DNA of 64,000 bases from Microbacterium sp. KUDC0406 (GTDB lineage Bacteria > Actinomycetota > Actinomycetes > Actinomycetales > Microbacteriaceae): positions 2,790,001-2,854,000 of the forward strand of contig NZ_CP091138.1 of assembly GCF_021582875.1 (NCBI RefSeq). The letters run 5' to 3'. Each line of letters begins with the position of its first letter. The stretch's first letter is position 1. The notes beneath the pieces were generated by a model. The model saw only the letters and a program-made list of their open reading frames with translations. It did not search any database and was not told where the DNA came from. Below are positions 26,800 to 34,713 of this stretch, piece by piece. Position numbers and translations under genes: made by a program.

Positions 26800-28550
26800 G
26801 TGCCAGCAGAGCCGCGAATCCTCGCCGATCGCTACCGCGTCGATGAACTCATCGGACGCGGCGGCATGGCGAAGGTCTACCGCGGGTACGACCTGACTCT
26901 GGGCCGCCAGGTGGCCATCAAGATCCTCGATCCCGAGTTGGCCAGGGACGCCGCGTTCCGCACCCGGTTCCGGCTCGAGGCGCAGGCGGCATCGCGTATG
27001 TCGCACCCGTCGATCGTGCGCGTCTTCGATGCCGGCGACCCTTCGACAGGCTCAGGGCAGGCCCAGGCAGGCCCAGGGCAGGCCCAGGCAGGCTCAGGGC
27101 AGGCCGCCGCGTCGGATGCCGCGGGCGAACCGCCCTACATCGTCATGGAGCTGGTGCACGGCACCCTGCTGAAGGACATCATCGCGGCGGGCCCCGTGCC
27201 GCCCGAGGTCGCCGTGCGCTACACGGACGGCATCCTCGAGGCGCTGGACTACTCGCACCGCGCCGGCGTCGTGCACCGCGACATCAAGCCCGGCAACGTG
27301 ATGATCACCGACAGCGGCGCCGTGAAGGTGATGGACTTCGGCATCGCACGCGCGGTGTCCGACTCGTCGTCGACGGTCGCCGAGACCACCCAGATCATCG
27401 GCACCGCCGCGTACTTCTCCCCGAGCAGGCGAAGGGCGAGCCGGTCGACGCCCGCACCGACCTGTACTCCACCGGGGTGGTCCTGTACGAGCTGCTCACG
27501 GGGCGTCAGCCGTTCCGCGGCGACTCCCCGGTCGCCGTCGCCTACCAGCACGTCAGCGAGACGCCGGTGCCGCCCACCGAGGTGAACGAGCAGGTGCCGG
27601 CCGGTCTCGATCCGATCGTGCTGCGCGCGATGGCGAAGGACCCCTACCAGCGGTACCCGGATGCCGCGAGCTTCCGCAAGGCGCTCGACAGCGCCGTCGC
27701 CGGTCGCGCGCCGAGCAAGAAGGAGATCGGCGCCCTCACCAGCGAGCTGTACGGCCCGAACCCGCGTCAGGCGCAGGAGACCGCCCGTTCGCTGCGGCAG
27801 CTGAGCACCGACACCACCATGACGCGCACCCAGTCCGGTCCGCCGGTGGCGTGGATCTGGGCCGGAGTGGCCCTGCTCGCGGTGCTGCTGATCTCGGTGC
27901 TGTTCTGGGTGATCAGCATGAGCATGCGGCCGGCCGAGGTGCCCAGCACCTCGCGCACCGTGCCGAACCTGATCGATCAGAGCGCGGAGTCCGCGCAGAG
28001 CCAGCTCGAGGGTCTCGACCTGTTCGCCGAGGTCGTCAAGGAGTCCAACTCGGAGTACGAGGAGGATCATGTCTTCCGCACCGACCCCGAGGCCGGGCAG
28101 ACCCTGAACAAGGGCGAGACGGTGACGATCTACGTCTCCACCGGTGCCGAGCTGGTCACCGTCCCTGTGCTGGAGGGGCTCTCTCAGGATGCCGCTCAGG
28201 AGGCGATCGAGGGGGCGGGCCTCGTGTTCGGCGAGGTGCGGCAGCAGAACGATCCGACCGCGAAGGCCGGCACCGTGCTGCAGGCGAGCCAGGAGGCCGA
28301 CGCCGAGGTGGCCCCGAAGACCGTGATCGACCTGGTCGTCGCGAGCGGCGTGATGACGGTCGACAACGTCAGCGGCTGGACCGTGGACGCTGCGACCGCG
28401 CGGCTCGAGGAGGTCGGGATGGTGCCGAAGCCCGTCGGGGACGGCGGCTGCGCGGCATCCGATCCGCCCACCGTCACGACGATGTCGGTGGCCCCTGGCG
28501 ACGTGCCGATCGGCACGACGATCGAGCTGAAGTACTGCAGCGGCCAGTAA
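26800..28550 (+). CDS. pknB: PASTA Ser/Thr protein kinase PknB (apparent frameshift, REP insertion)
   Basis: Kinase domain from GTG 26800 ([33 protein letters not shown]) loses frame in the activation-segment region. Adding one C to the run at 27419-27422 restores YFSPEQAKGEPVDARTDLYS and the rest (membrane helix IWAGVALLAVLLISVLFWVI, three PASTA repeats, stop at 28550), about 583 aa. Residues 80-106 are a translated REP-1 plus a GQAQAG microrepeat, inserted in the kinase N-lobe between VFDAGD and PYIVMEL. PASTA domains bind muropeptides or lipid II. GAGGGGAAG precedes the start. Confidence 0.92.
27040..27106 (+). repeat. REP-1 copy plus decamer microrepeats inside pknB
   Basis: CCTTCGACAGGCTCAGGGCA is followed by alternating AGGCCCAGGC/AGGCTCAGGG units. 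All read in frame (PSTGSGQAQAGPGQ...). Confidence 0.9.
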
Positions 28551-28559
28551 CGCATTCCC

Positions 28560-28650
28560 CGCTCGTTGAGCGAGCGAAGCGGGACGAAACGCATCACGTG
28601 ACCCGAGAGCGTTTCGTCTCAGTCGCTGCGCTCCCTCGCTCAACGAGCGG
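28560..28650. terminator. REP-2 inverted pair, likely bidirectional terminator between pknB and trpG-like gene
   Basis: Two opposed REP-2 copies form a hairpin with arms over 30 bp (CTCGTTGAGCGAGCGAAGCG ... complement ... CGCTCAACGAG). It lies between convergent genes and supplies the stop codon of the amidotransferase (28640-28642). Confidence 0.75.
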
Positions 28651-29251
28651 AAAGCGACTCCAGCCAGTTGCCCAGCAGCCGGTGACCGTTCTCGGTGAGG
28701 ATGCTCTCGGGGTGGAACTGCACCCCGACGATCGGCAGGCTCTCGTGCGCGAGCGCCATCACGGTGCCGTTCTCCGTCCGCGCGGTGACCCTGATCTCGG
28801 GCGGCAGGTCCGCCTCGTCCAGCGCGAGCGAGTGGTAGCGCCCGGCGTCGAAGGGCGAGGGGATGCCGGTGAACAGCCCGGTCCCCTCGTGCTGCACGCG
28901 CGACACCATGCCGTGCATGAGCTCGGGGGCGGCGACGACCGGCGCGCCGTAGGCGGCGCCGATCGCCTGGTGCCCGAGGCACACGCCGAGCAGCGGCATC
29001 CGTGTCTCGGCGGCGAGCCGGACGACGTCGACGGATGCTCCGGCGTCGGCCGGCTCACCGGGTCCGGGCGATATGAGCACTCCGTCGTACGAGCGCAGAT
29101 GCTTCGACAGGCTCAGCGACCCGGCTTCCGTCGACGCGTCGACGGCATCCGCCTCGGTCATCGTCACCTCGGCACCGAGCTCGCGCAGGTAGCCGATGAG
29201 CGTATGCACGAAACTGTCGTGGTTGTCCACGACGAGAACGCGCGCGGTCAT
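28640..29251 (-). CDS. Glutamine amidotransferase (TrpG/PabA-type)
   Basis: 203 aa. Class I glutamine amidotransferase with nucleophile Cys in GVCLGHQAIG and the His/Glu pair in VGVQFHPESI. Provides ammonia to anthranilate or aminodeoxychorismate synthase (TrpE/PabB), not present here; this gene occupies the trpG position next to pknB in Actinobacteria. A REP-1 copy (29101-29122) is translated as GSLSLSK in the loop between ADAVDAST and LRSYDGVLISPGPG. ATG 29251 overlaps the stop of the small upstream gene (ATGA). Confidence 0.92.
   Translation of the reverse strand: MTARVLVVDNHDSFVHTLIGYLRELGAEVTMTEADAVDASTEAGSLSLSKHLRSYDGVLISPGPGEPADAGASVDVVRLAAETRMPLLGVCLGHQAIGAAYGAPVVAAPELMHGMVSRVQHEGTGLFTGIPSPFDAGRYHSLALDEADLPPEIRVTARTENGTVMALAHESLPIVGVQFHPESILTENGHRLLGNWLESLSAR
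29101..29122 (+). repeat. REP-1 copy inside the amidotransferase gene
   Basis: GCTTCGACAGGCTCAGCGAC, read on the minus strand in frame as GSLSLSK. Confidence 0.88.
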
Positions 29252-29403
29252 CCGAGGTCGACCTCACCGGGTGTGATGAGCGGGCTGACCCAGGGGAACA
29301 CGTAGAAGAACAGGCCGTAGAGCACCGCGGCGATGACCACGAGCAGGATGAGCAGCCGAACCCACCAGGGTCCGGGCAGCAGGCGCCACAGGGCGGCGTA
29401 CAT
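29248..29403 (-). CDS. Small single-pass membrane protein
   Basis: 51 aa, MYAALWRLLPGPWWVRLLIL followed by a hydrophobic helix to residue 37 and a polar tail ending TPGEVDLG. ATG 29403 overlaps the sortase stop (TGATG) and the TGA at 29248-29250 overlaps the amidotransferase ATG, so it sits in a tightly coupled three-gene operon. Short membrane proteins occupy this position in other Actinobacteria. Function unknown. Confidence 0.8.
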   Translation of the reverse strand: MYAALWRLLPGPWWVRLLILLVVIAAVLYGLFFYVFPWVSPLITPGEVDLG

Positions 29404-30176
29404 CAGCGGGCTCCTTCGGCGGACGGGGTGGCGACGTCGACGGGTGCTAGGGATGCCGGCGGTCCCTCCGCGCGGGGCTGGAAGCCCTCGAACACGCCGT
29501 AGGCCACGATCCGCTCGGCCAGGGAGTACAGCGGCGAACAGGCCGTCAGGGTGATGTACCGCTCGCCGGTCTGCAGCGCGGGCATCTGCGGCACATCGAG
29601 CAGCACATCGGTCTGCGTGGGCTTGACGTACTCGAGCGTGCGGAAGCGGTACGTGTACCAGCCGTCACGGGTCTCGACGACGATCGCATCGTTCAGCTTC
29701 AGCTTGTCGAGCTTGTTGAACGGCTTGCCCCAGGTGGTGCGGTGGCCGGCGAGGGCGAGGTTGCCCACCTCGCCGGGCATCTTCGAGTCGGTGTACAGCC
29801 CGATCCCGATCTTGTCGAGCGTGCGGGCGCGGCTGGTGCCACCGGCCATGTTCACGTCGTAGTCGTCGCCGAACCGAGGGATGTGCATGTTCGCGAAGAT
29901 CTCGGCGTCGGCCGGATGCGGCTGCACGGGCGGCGGCACGATGTCCGTGCCGTCGGGACCCTCCGTGGGCTGCGGAGGGTCGGGGACCGGCATCCGATCC
30001 CACTGCTGTGAGAGTGCCGCGCCCTTGGCGTTGTTCTGCGCGCCGATGATGATGTCGCCCACCCACATCTGCCATACCACGAACAGCAGCACCAGCACAC
30101 CGGCGGTGAGCAGCAGCTCGCCGAGCACGCTCGCGAACGTCGCGCGCGAGCGACGTCGGGAAGGTGCGGCGGCCAT
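29403..30176 (-). CDS. Class E sortase
   Basis: 257 aa. An N-terminal membrane helix (residues 17-40, GELLLTAGVLVLLFVVWQMW) anchors an extracellular sortase domain with catalytic His145 (LAGHRTT), Cys213 (TLTACSP) and an Arg shortly after (SLAERIVAYG). Class E sortases attach LAXTG-type surface proteins to peptidoglycan. A TAGAAT -10 box (30188-30183) ends 6 nt before ATG 30176, so transcription is leaderless. First gene of the operon sortase - small membrane protein - amidotransferase. Confidence 0.93.
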   Translation of the reverse strand: MAAAPSRRRSRATFASVLGELLLTAGVLVLLFVVWQMWVGDIIIGAQNNAKGAALSQQWDRMPVPDPPQPTEGPDGTDIVPPPVQPHPADAEIFANMHIPRFGDDYDVNMAGGTSRARTLDKIGIGLYTDSKMPGEVGNLALAGHRTTWGKPFNKLDKLKLNDAIVVETRDGWYTYRFRTLEYVKPTQTDVLLDVPQMPALQTGERYITLTACSPLYSLAERIVAYGVFEGFQPRAEGPPASLAPVDVATPSAEGAR

Positions 30177-30210
30177 GATCGGATTCTATTCGCCGCTCCC
30201 TCACTCCAGA

Positions 30211-30267
30211 CTGCACGCCCGCGCCGAGACGGGGGCGCAGCACCCGCGTCTCGGCGCGGGCGTGCAG
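30211..30267. repeat. Inverted repeat with 21-bp perfect arms
   Basis: Arms 30211-30231 and 30247-30267 (CTGCACGCCCGCGCCGAGAC core) with a 15-nt loop, between the divergent sortase and crgA promoters. No coding content. Confidence 0.85.
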
Positions 30268-30287
30268 TTTCGGGGTAGCAAGGCGCG

Positions 30288-30316
30288 TGAAAGCGCGGGG
30301 AACGCGCGGGTAGACT
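30288..30316 (+). promoter_or_regulatory. Leaderless promoter of crgA
   Basis: -35-like TGAAAG (30288-30293), 17-nt spacer, -10 TAGACT (30311-30316), 6 nt to ATG 30323. Confidence 0.65.
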
Positions 30317-30322
30317 GTCTCC

Positions 30323-30562
30323 ATGGCACGTTCCCGCAACCCCGAAGAGCCCGCCGTCGAGCGCGCCGAGGGCGATGACGCCCCCAACGCCGTCTGGTTC
30401 AAGCCCGTCATGGTCGGCTTCATGCTGCTCGGCCTGGCGTGGATCCTGGTCTACTACATCTCCGGGCAGGCCTGGCCGATCCCGGGGCTCGGTGCCTGGA
30501 ACCTCGCCATCGGTCTGGGCATCGCCCTGATCGGCTTCCTCATGACCACGCGCTGGCGCTGA
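30323..30562 (+). CDS. crgA: Cell division protein CrgA
   Basis: 79 aa with two membrane helices (WFKPVMVGFMLLGLAWILVY and LAIGLGIALIGFLM) and a charged N-terminus, the exact CrgA layout. Actinobacterial divisome scaffold that interacts with FtsZ, FtsI and FtsQ. Position next to the sortase/pknB block is conserved. Followed by a strong terminator. Confidence 0.95.
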   Translation: MARSRNPEEPAVERAEGDDAPNAVWFKPVMVGFMLLGLAWILVYYISGQAWPIPGLGAWNLAIGLGIALIGFLMTTRWR

Positions 30563-30581
30563 CCGGCATCCGCTCCGCTGA

Positions 30582-30615
30582 CGAAGAAACCCCCTCCTCG
30601 GAGGGGGTTTCTTCG
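30582..30615. terminator. Bidirectional terminator between crgA and the rhomboid gene
   Basis: CGAAGAAACCCCCTC, loop CTCG, complement; A- and T-rich outer arms allow termination both ways. Confidence 0.9.
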
Positions 30616-30659
30616 TAGATGCGAGATGGGGAATCACAGGCGTGTAATTCTCCCCACAG

Positions 30660-30680
30660 TGTGGATAGACCTGTGGATAA
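30660..30680. promoter_or_regulatory. Two DnaA boxes
   Basis: TGTGGATAG (30660-30668) and TGTGGATAA (30672-30680; exact complement of TTATCCACA) 12 bp apart, in the 73-bp gap between the crgA terminator and the rhomboid stop. Confidence 0.6.
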
Positions 30681-30688
30681 CTTCGCGA

Positions 30689-31576
30689 TCAGCCGAAGAC
30701 GCCGGCCGTGAGCAGTGCCGGCGGAACGAACGCGACGATCGCGAGCAGCCCGACGACCACGGCCGAGAGCAGGCCGATCTGCAGGCCACGCTGCTTCGCG
30801 CGCTTGGTGCGAGTGAATATGTAGGCGACCAGCGCGCCGACGATCGCTCCGCCGAGATGCGCCTGCCAGGAGATCCCTCCGGCGAAGAATCCGTACGCGA
30901 AGTTGATCACCAGGATCACGAGGATGCCGGTGACGTTCGCGCCGAGGTGCCGTCCGACGATCAGCAGCGCCGCCATCAGGCCGAAGATCGCACCGGATGC
31001 GCCGACCGTGGCCTGAAGCGGATCGAGGCATGCGACCATGACCGAGCCGCCGAGGCCGCTGATCAGGTAGAGCGTCAGGTAGCGCCAGCGCCCCAGCATC
31101 GGCTCGAGCGAGCGTCCGATCATCCACAGCGCCAGCATGTTCAGTGCCAGATGCACGAAGCCGCCGTGCACGAGCAGCACGGTCAGCAGCCGCCAGGGCT
31201 CGAAGGGTGCGTTGAAGAGGTTCGGGTAGAGGTACGGCGCGAAGAATGCCAGCGTGTTCGAGATCTGCGTCCCGACCCCGGGGATCATCGCCACCAGACT
31301 GACGAGGCTCGTCACCGCCATGATCGCGTAGGTGACGATCGGCTTGCCGTCGGCCGCCGACGACATGCCCCACTGCCGGCGCGCGCGGCGCTGGGCGGGT
31401 GACTCGGCCTTGCGCTGCTCCTTCAGGCACTCCGGGCAGATGACGCCGACGGGACCCTGGGTCTGGCACTCCGGGCAGATCGTGCGAAGGCAGCGCTGGC
31501 AGAGCACGAAGCTCTGCCGATCCGGATGCCGGTAGCAGAAGTTCTCACGGTTGGCCGTGAACTCGGGCGTCGACAT
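30689..31576 (-). CDS. Rhomboid intramembrane serine protease with N-terminal zinc-binding domain
   Basis: 295 aa. The first 60 residues carry four CxxC/CxxH-type metal ligands (CYRHPDR, LCQRCLRTICPEC, VICPECLKE), a B-box/zinc-ribbon-like domain. The six-helix rhomboid domain follows, with HxxxN in GGFVHLALNMLALW, nucleophile Ser in GASGAIFG and the catalytic His in SWQAHLGG. Cleaves membrane proteins within the bilayer. Lies 18 bp downstream of the cyclophilin gene, probably co-transcribed, as ppiA and rhomboid are in mycobacteria. Confidence 0.94.
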   Translation of the reverse strand: MSTPEFTANRENFCYRHPDRQSFVLCQRCLRTICPECQTQGPVGVICPECLKEQRKAESPAQRRARRQWGMSSAADGKPIVTYAIMAVTSLVSLVAMIPGVGTQISNTLAFFAPYLYPNLFNAPFEPWRLLTVLLVHGGFVHLALNMLALWMIGRSLEPMLGRWRYLTLYLISGLGGSVMVACLDPLQATVGASGAIFGLMAALLIVGRHLGANVTGILVILVINFAYGFFAGGISWQAHLGGAIVGALVAYIFTRTKRAKQRGLQIGLLSAVVVGLLAIVAFVPPALLTAGVFG

Positions 31577-31594
31577 CCGGATCGGAGGGCGCGA

Positions 31595-32152
31595 TCAGGC
31601 GGCGACGATGTCGACGGACTGCAGCACGACCGGCTCGACCGGGCGGTCGCCGGCGGCGGTCGGCACGGCGGCGATGGCGTCGACGACGGCCTTGGAGGCG
31701 TCGTCGGCGACCTCACCGAAGATGGTGTGCTTGCCCTGCAGCCACGGCGTCGGGTCGGTGGTGATGAAGAACTGCGAGCCGTTGGTGCCCTCGGCCTGGC
31801 CGGTGATGGCGTTGCGGCGCAGGCCGGCGTTCGCCATGGCGAGGATGTAGGGAGCGTTGAAGTTCAGCTCCATGTTGATCTCGTCGTTGAAGGTGTAGCC
31901 GGGGCCGCCGACGCCCTGACCGAGCGGGTCGCCGCCCTGGATCATGAAGTTCGGGATGATGCGGTGGAAGATGACGTCCTTGTACAGCGGGCCCTCGCCG
32001 GGCTTGCCGGTGGCCGGGTCGGTCCACTCGCCGGTGCCGTCGGCGAGGCCGACGAAGTTCTTGACGGTGTTCGGGGCGTGGTCGCCGAACAGGTTGATGA
32101 CGATGTCACCGTGGTTGGTGTGCAGGGTTGCGACGTGCGAAGCGTGAGGCAT
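31595..32152 (-). CDS. ppiA: Peptidyl-prolyl cis-trans isomerase (cyclophilin)
   Basis: 185 aa single cyclophilin domain with the active-site stretch FHRIIPNFMIQGGDPLGQG, GTNGSQFFITT and WLQGKHTIFGEV. Cytoplasmic (no signal peptide). ATG 32152 was chosen over 32161 because GGAGG sits 5 nt upstream of it. Assists proline isomerisation during folding. Confidence 0.95.
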   Translation of the reverse strand: MPHASHVATLHTNHGDIVINLFGDHAPNTVKNFVGLADGTGEWTDPATGKPGEGPLYKDVIFHRIIPNFMIQGGDPLGQGVGGPGYTFNDEINMELNFNAPYILAMANAGLRRNAITGQAEGTNGSQFFITTDPTPWLQGKHTIFGEVADDASKAVVDAIAAVPTAAGDRPVEPVVLQSVDIVAA

Positions 32153-32258
32153 GCCCTCCATTCTCGCAGAGGATGCTTTGAATGCGGCCGGTTCTGTGCC
32201 GCCGCGGGAATGCATCTGGCAGGATGGGGACACCGAACTCCGATCGACGGGAGAGAAC

Positions 32259-32753
32259 GTGAACGTCAGCCGCAAGCGCAAGAAGGAACTGCGCAAGCTT
32301 CAGGAAGACGCGGGCAGGCTCTGGGAGTCGCAGCAGGTGCTCGTCGGTCAGGCGGCCGATGTGGCCCGTGAGGCCGGCCGTCAGCTCGGCAACTTCAACC
32401 GCGAGCAGGTCGCGCCCGTGGTGCAGGACACCTACAACCGCAAGGTCGCTCCGGTGGTCGACCAGGGCGTGCGCTACGGCAGGCACGTGGTCGACGACAA
32501 GGTCGTGCCGATCGTGGGCGGCGTCGTGGGCACCGCGCTGTCGGCGTGGGATGTCGCCAACGCCAAGCGTCAGGGTGCCGCGCGCCGCGCCGTCGTCGTC
32601 CCGGAGAAGAGCGGGCCCGGCCTCGGCCGCGTCATCGCCATCATCCTCGGCGTCGCCGCTGCGGTCGGCGTGCTCGCCGCCGCCTGGCAGGCGCTGCGCG
32701 CCGACGACGAGCTCTGGGTCGCCGACGACCCGCTGTCGCCGCCGAACGCGTGA
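32259..32753 (+). CDS. Conserved actinobacterial protein with C-terminal membrane helix
   Basis: 164 aa. A basic N-terminus (NVSRKRKKELRKLQEDAGRL), an amphipathic helical region with VAPVVQDTY / VAPVVDQGV repeats resembling YtxH-like proteins, then a single hydrophobic helix (GLGRVIAIILGVAAAVGVLAA) and an acidic tail. GGGAGAGAA precedes GTG 32259. Overlaps ybaK by 4 bp (GTGA). No function assigned. Confidence 0.75.
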   Translation: MNVSRKRKKELRKLQEDAGRLWESQQVLVGQAADVAREAGRQLGNFNREQVAPVVQDTYNRKVAPVVDQGVRYGRHVVDDKVVPIVGGVVGTALSAWDVANAKRQGAARRAVVVPEKSGPGLGRVIAIILGVAAAVGVLAAAWQALRADDELWVADDPLSPPNA

Positions 32754-33273
32754 CCACCCCTTCGGTCCCTGAGCCGGCCGAAGGGCACTCCCGGGTGCGT
32801 GACGCCGCAGCCGCCCGCGGACTCGAGATCGAGATCCGCGAGCGCCCCGCGGCGAACAGCCTGCACGAAGCGGCCGAGATCCTCGGCATCCCGGCATCCG
32901 GCATCGTGAAGACGCTGGTCGTCAAACGCCCTTCGACAAGCTCAGGGGCCCAAGGCGAGTACATGTTCGCGCTCATCCCCGGGGCCGCTCGATCTCGTGG
33001 CCGAAGCTTCGCGCGATCGTCGGCGTGAACAGGCTGCGCCTGCCCGAGGCCGAACTGGCTCTGGCCGCCACCGGATACGAGCGCGGCACGATCACCCCGG
33101 TCGGCAGCACCACCGACTGGCCGGTGTACGCCGACGAGACCATCGTCGGGCAGCGCGTGGCGATGGGCGCCGGTGCGCACGGCTACAGCCTGTTCGTCGA
33201 CGCCGACGACCTCATCGCCGCGTACGGCGCGACCGTCGCCGACATCTCGGAGCCGGAGATGCCCCGGGGCTGA
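32750..33273 (+). CDS. YbaK/ProX-type aminoacyl-tRNA deacylase (apparent frameshift, REP insertion)
   Basis: Hydrolyses mis-charged aminoacyl-tRNA (Cys-tRNA-Pro class). The N-terminal part (NSLHEAAEILGIPASGIVKTLVVK) and the C-terminal part (SISWPKLRAIVGV, SLFVDADDLIAAYGA) lie in different frames. One extra base in the C4G4 run at 32977-32984 joins them through the usual IPGGRSISWPKLR. The first codons and residues 60-70 are translated REP-1 copies (SVPEPAEG; PSTSSGAQG). GTG 32750 overlaps the upstream stop. About 174 aa after correction. Confidence 0.85.
32766..32788 (-). repeat. REP-1 variant at the ybaK start
   Basis: GGTCCCTGAGCCGGCCGAAG, reverse orientation with one change from consensus, translated in frame as VPEPAEG. 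Confidence 0.7.
32928..32951 (+). repeat. REP-1 copy inside ybaK
   Basis: CGCCCTTCGACAAGCTCAGG, translated as PSTSSG in the loop after VVKR. Confidence 0.88.
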
Positions 33274-33287
33274 CCTCACGCTCGGCC

Positions 33288-33374
33288 GCGAGCCGCCCGT
33301 CCGCGCGCGAGCCGCCCGTCCGCGCGCGAACCACCCGTTCTGCGCGTGGGTCTCACGCAGAAGTGGGTGGCTCA
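33288..33374. repeat. 19-bp tandem repeat joined to an inverted repeat
   Basis: GCGAGCCGCCCGTCCGCGC at 33288-33306 and 33307-33325, a degenerate third unit to 33345, and an imperfect complement (CACGCAGAAGTGGGTGGCTC) at 33354-33373. Intergenic between the convergent ybaK and NUDIX genes. Confidence 0.75.
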
Positions 33375-33401
33375 CGCAGCGGGGCTCACCCGCCCGGATG
33401 C

Positions 33402-33824
33402 TCAGCGGATGCCGGCCATCCGCAGCGCGATGTCGACCAGCTTCACCCGGTGCAGCCCCTCCGCCTGTGCCGGAGTGAACCATCCCGCCCGGTCGGTGGA
33501 GCCGTTCTCCTCGAAGCGCAGCTTGCCGCGGACGACCTCTCCCCGGTAGACGATCCGCAGGGTGTGCAGCGGCTCCTCGGCCGGCGTGATGCGCCGAGTC
33601 GCGGGAATGACGCGGGAGTGGATGCCGAGCAGTTCGCGCACGGCGATCGTGTAGCCCGTCTCCTCACGGACCTCGCGGCGCACCGCGTCCTCCGGATCCT
33701 CGCCGTCCTCGAGGCCGCCGCCGGGCATGGTCCATGCGATGCGCCGGCCCTCGGTCCAGCGGGCGAGCAGGATCTGATCGCGGTCGTCGGTGACGACCGC
33801 ATAGGCGGCAACGCGCAGATCCAT
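33402..33824 (-). CDS. NUDIX hydrolase
   Basis: 140 aa. The Nudix box is complete (GGGLEDGEDPEDAVRREVRE then ETGY), the E residues positioned for Mg2+. Hydrolyses a nucleoside-diphosphate-linked compound; substrate unknown. ATG 33824 was chosen over an upstream in-frame start because TACTGT (33836-33831) ends 6 nt before it. This places its own leaderless promoter inside the end of the PPTase gene, 4 nt downstream of whose stop it starts. Confidence 0.9.
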   Translation of the reverse strand: MDLRVAAYAVVTDDRDQILLARWTEGRRIAWTMPGGGLEDGEDPEDAVRREVREETGYTIAVRELLGIHSRVIPATRRITPAEEPLHTLRIVYRGEVVRGKLRFEENGSTDRAGWFTPAQAEGLHRVKLVDIALRMAGIR

Positions 33825-33828
33825 CTGT

Positions 33829-34536
33829 TCACAGTATCGGGGCTGCCGGTGCGGCGGCCGCAACACAGGTGACCCAGCCGTGGCGATCCGTGAACCACTC
33901 CAGACGGTGCTGGGCCAGCGCTTCGGCGATCCGCCACTGCCCGGCGGTCAGTCCGTGCCCTGTCGTCTTCGCGATGGCCTCGAACGCCGTCCATTCCATG
34001 AGTGGAGTGGAATCGGACGGGCACGCGAGGGCCACCTCGTCCCAGCCGTCGAGCCGCCGCGCCGCCGCGACGAGTGCGGGGTCGGCGACTCGGTGCTCGG
34101 ATTCGATGTCGATGCCGATCGATCTCGCACCGATGGCGATCACCACGGTGTCGCCGCTGCTGGAGGTGCTCATCGACAGTCTTCTGCCGGCGGTGTTCGT
34201 GATCCACGGCCTTCCGTGGTCGGCGATGCCGCAGCGCGGGCACCACGATGCGATCTCGACGACTTCGGGAGCGCAGCGCAGCACGACCGACGCGGCCAGC
34301 CGGCGCAGCACGCGTCGACTGCCGAACGCACCGCGCAGCATGTCGCTCGATCGGCGCTCAGCGACGAGACGCTCACTCCGCGTCAACCATCCGCGCCGCA
34401 CCGCCTCGTCCATCTGCACTCCGGTCAGCGGAGCGACCGTGATATGCCAGAGGGCGACGGCCGGGAGATTCCCCCGGTCAGCTGCGTGCACCGTGTGCAG
34501 CAGCCTTCCGAGGCCGTCATCACCGGACCGCTGCAT
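33829..34536 (-). CDS. 4'-phosphopantetheinyl transferase (Sfp type)
   Basis: 235 aa. Carries the PPTase signatures IGIDIES and EWTAFEAIAKTTGHGL (canonical W-x-x-K-E-A-x-x-K with Phe replacing the first Lys). Transfers phosphopantetheine from CoA to the carrier-domain serine. Divergently paired with the NRPS at 34710, whose carrier protein it probably activates. Confidence 0.87.
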   Translation of the reverse strand: MQRSGDDGLGRLLHTVHAADRGNLPAVALWHITVAPLTGVQMDEAVRRGWLTRSERLVAERRSSDMLRGAFGSRRVLRRLAASVVLRCAPEVVEIASWCPRCGIADHGRPWITNTAGRRLSMSTSSSGDTVVIAIGARSIGIDIESEHRVADPALVAAARRLDGWDEVALACPSDSTPLMEWTAFEAIAKTTGHGLTAGQWRIAEALAQHRLEWFTDRHGWVTCVAAAAPAAPIL

Positions 34537-34570
34537 CGGTGTCCCCTCACGCCGCTACGCTCGAATCCTG

Positions 34571-34589
34571 TAAGGTTAGCCGCACTCGC
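34571..34589. promoter_or_regulatory. DtxR/IdeR-like half box
   Basis: TAAGGTTAGCCGCACTCGC matches about 12 of 19 positions of the iron-box consensus, with an almost perfect left half. It lies between the PPTase and NRPS starts. A TAAGGT -10-like box coincides. Confidence 0.3.
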
Positions 34590-34677
34590 CGGGGGCAGGG
34601 GCATGCCGGCGGGTTGCGGAAGAGTCCGGTGCTCGAGATTTCGCGACACCGGCACCTGTTGGGGGAGGGTGGATCAG

Positions 34678-34713
34678 ATGTCCGATGCCGTTTCGCCGCG
34701 CATCGAGTCATGA
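34678..34713 (+). CDS. 11-residue leader ORF coupled to the NRPS
   Basis: MSDAVSPRIES with a strong GGGGGAGGG ribosome site 8-9 nt upstream. Its TGA overlaps the NRPS ATG at 34710 (ATGA). The NRPS start itself has no good ribosome site, so this short frame may deliver ribosomes to it. Confidence 0.5.
   Translation: MSDAVSPRIES

Noticed and set aside
26800..28550. pknB as a true pseudogene
   Set aside because: Both halves are perfectly conserved, and one base in a C run restores the conserved SPEQAKGEPVDARTDLYS region. The kinase is normally essential.
33274..33401. CRISPR array
   Set aside because: Repeats are only 19 bp, directly adjacent without spacers, and no cas genes are in the window.
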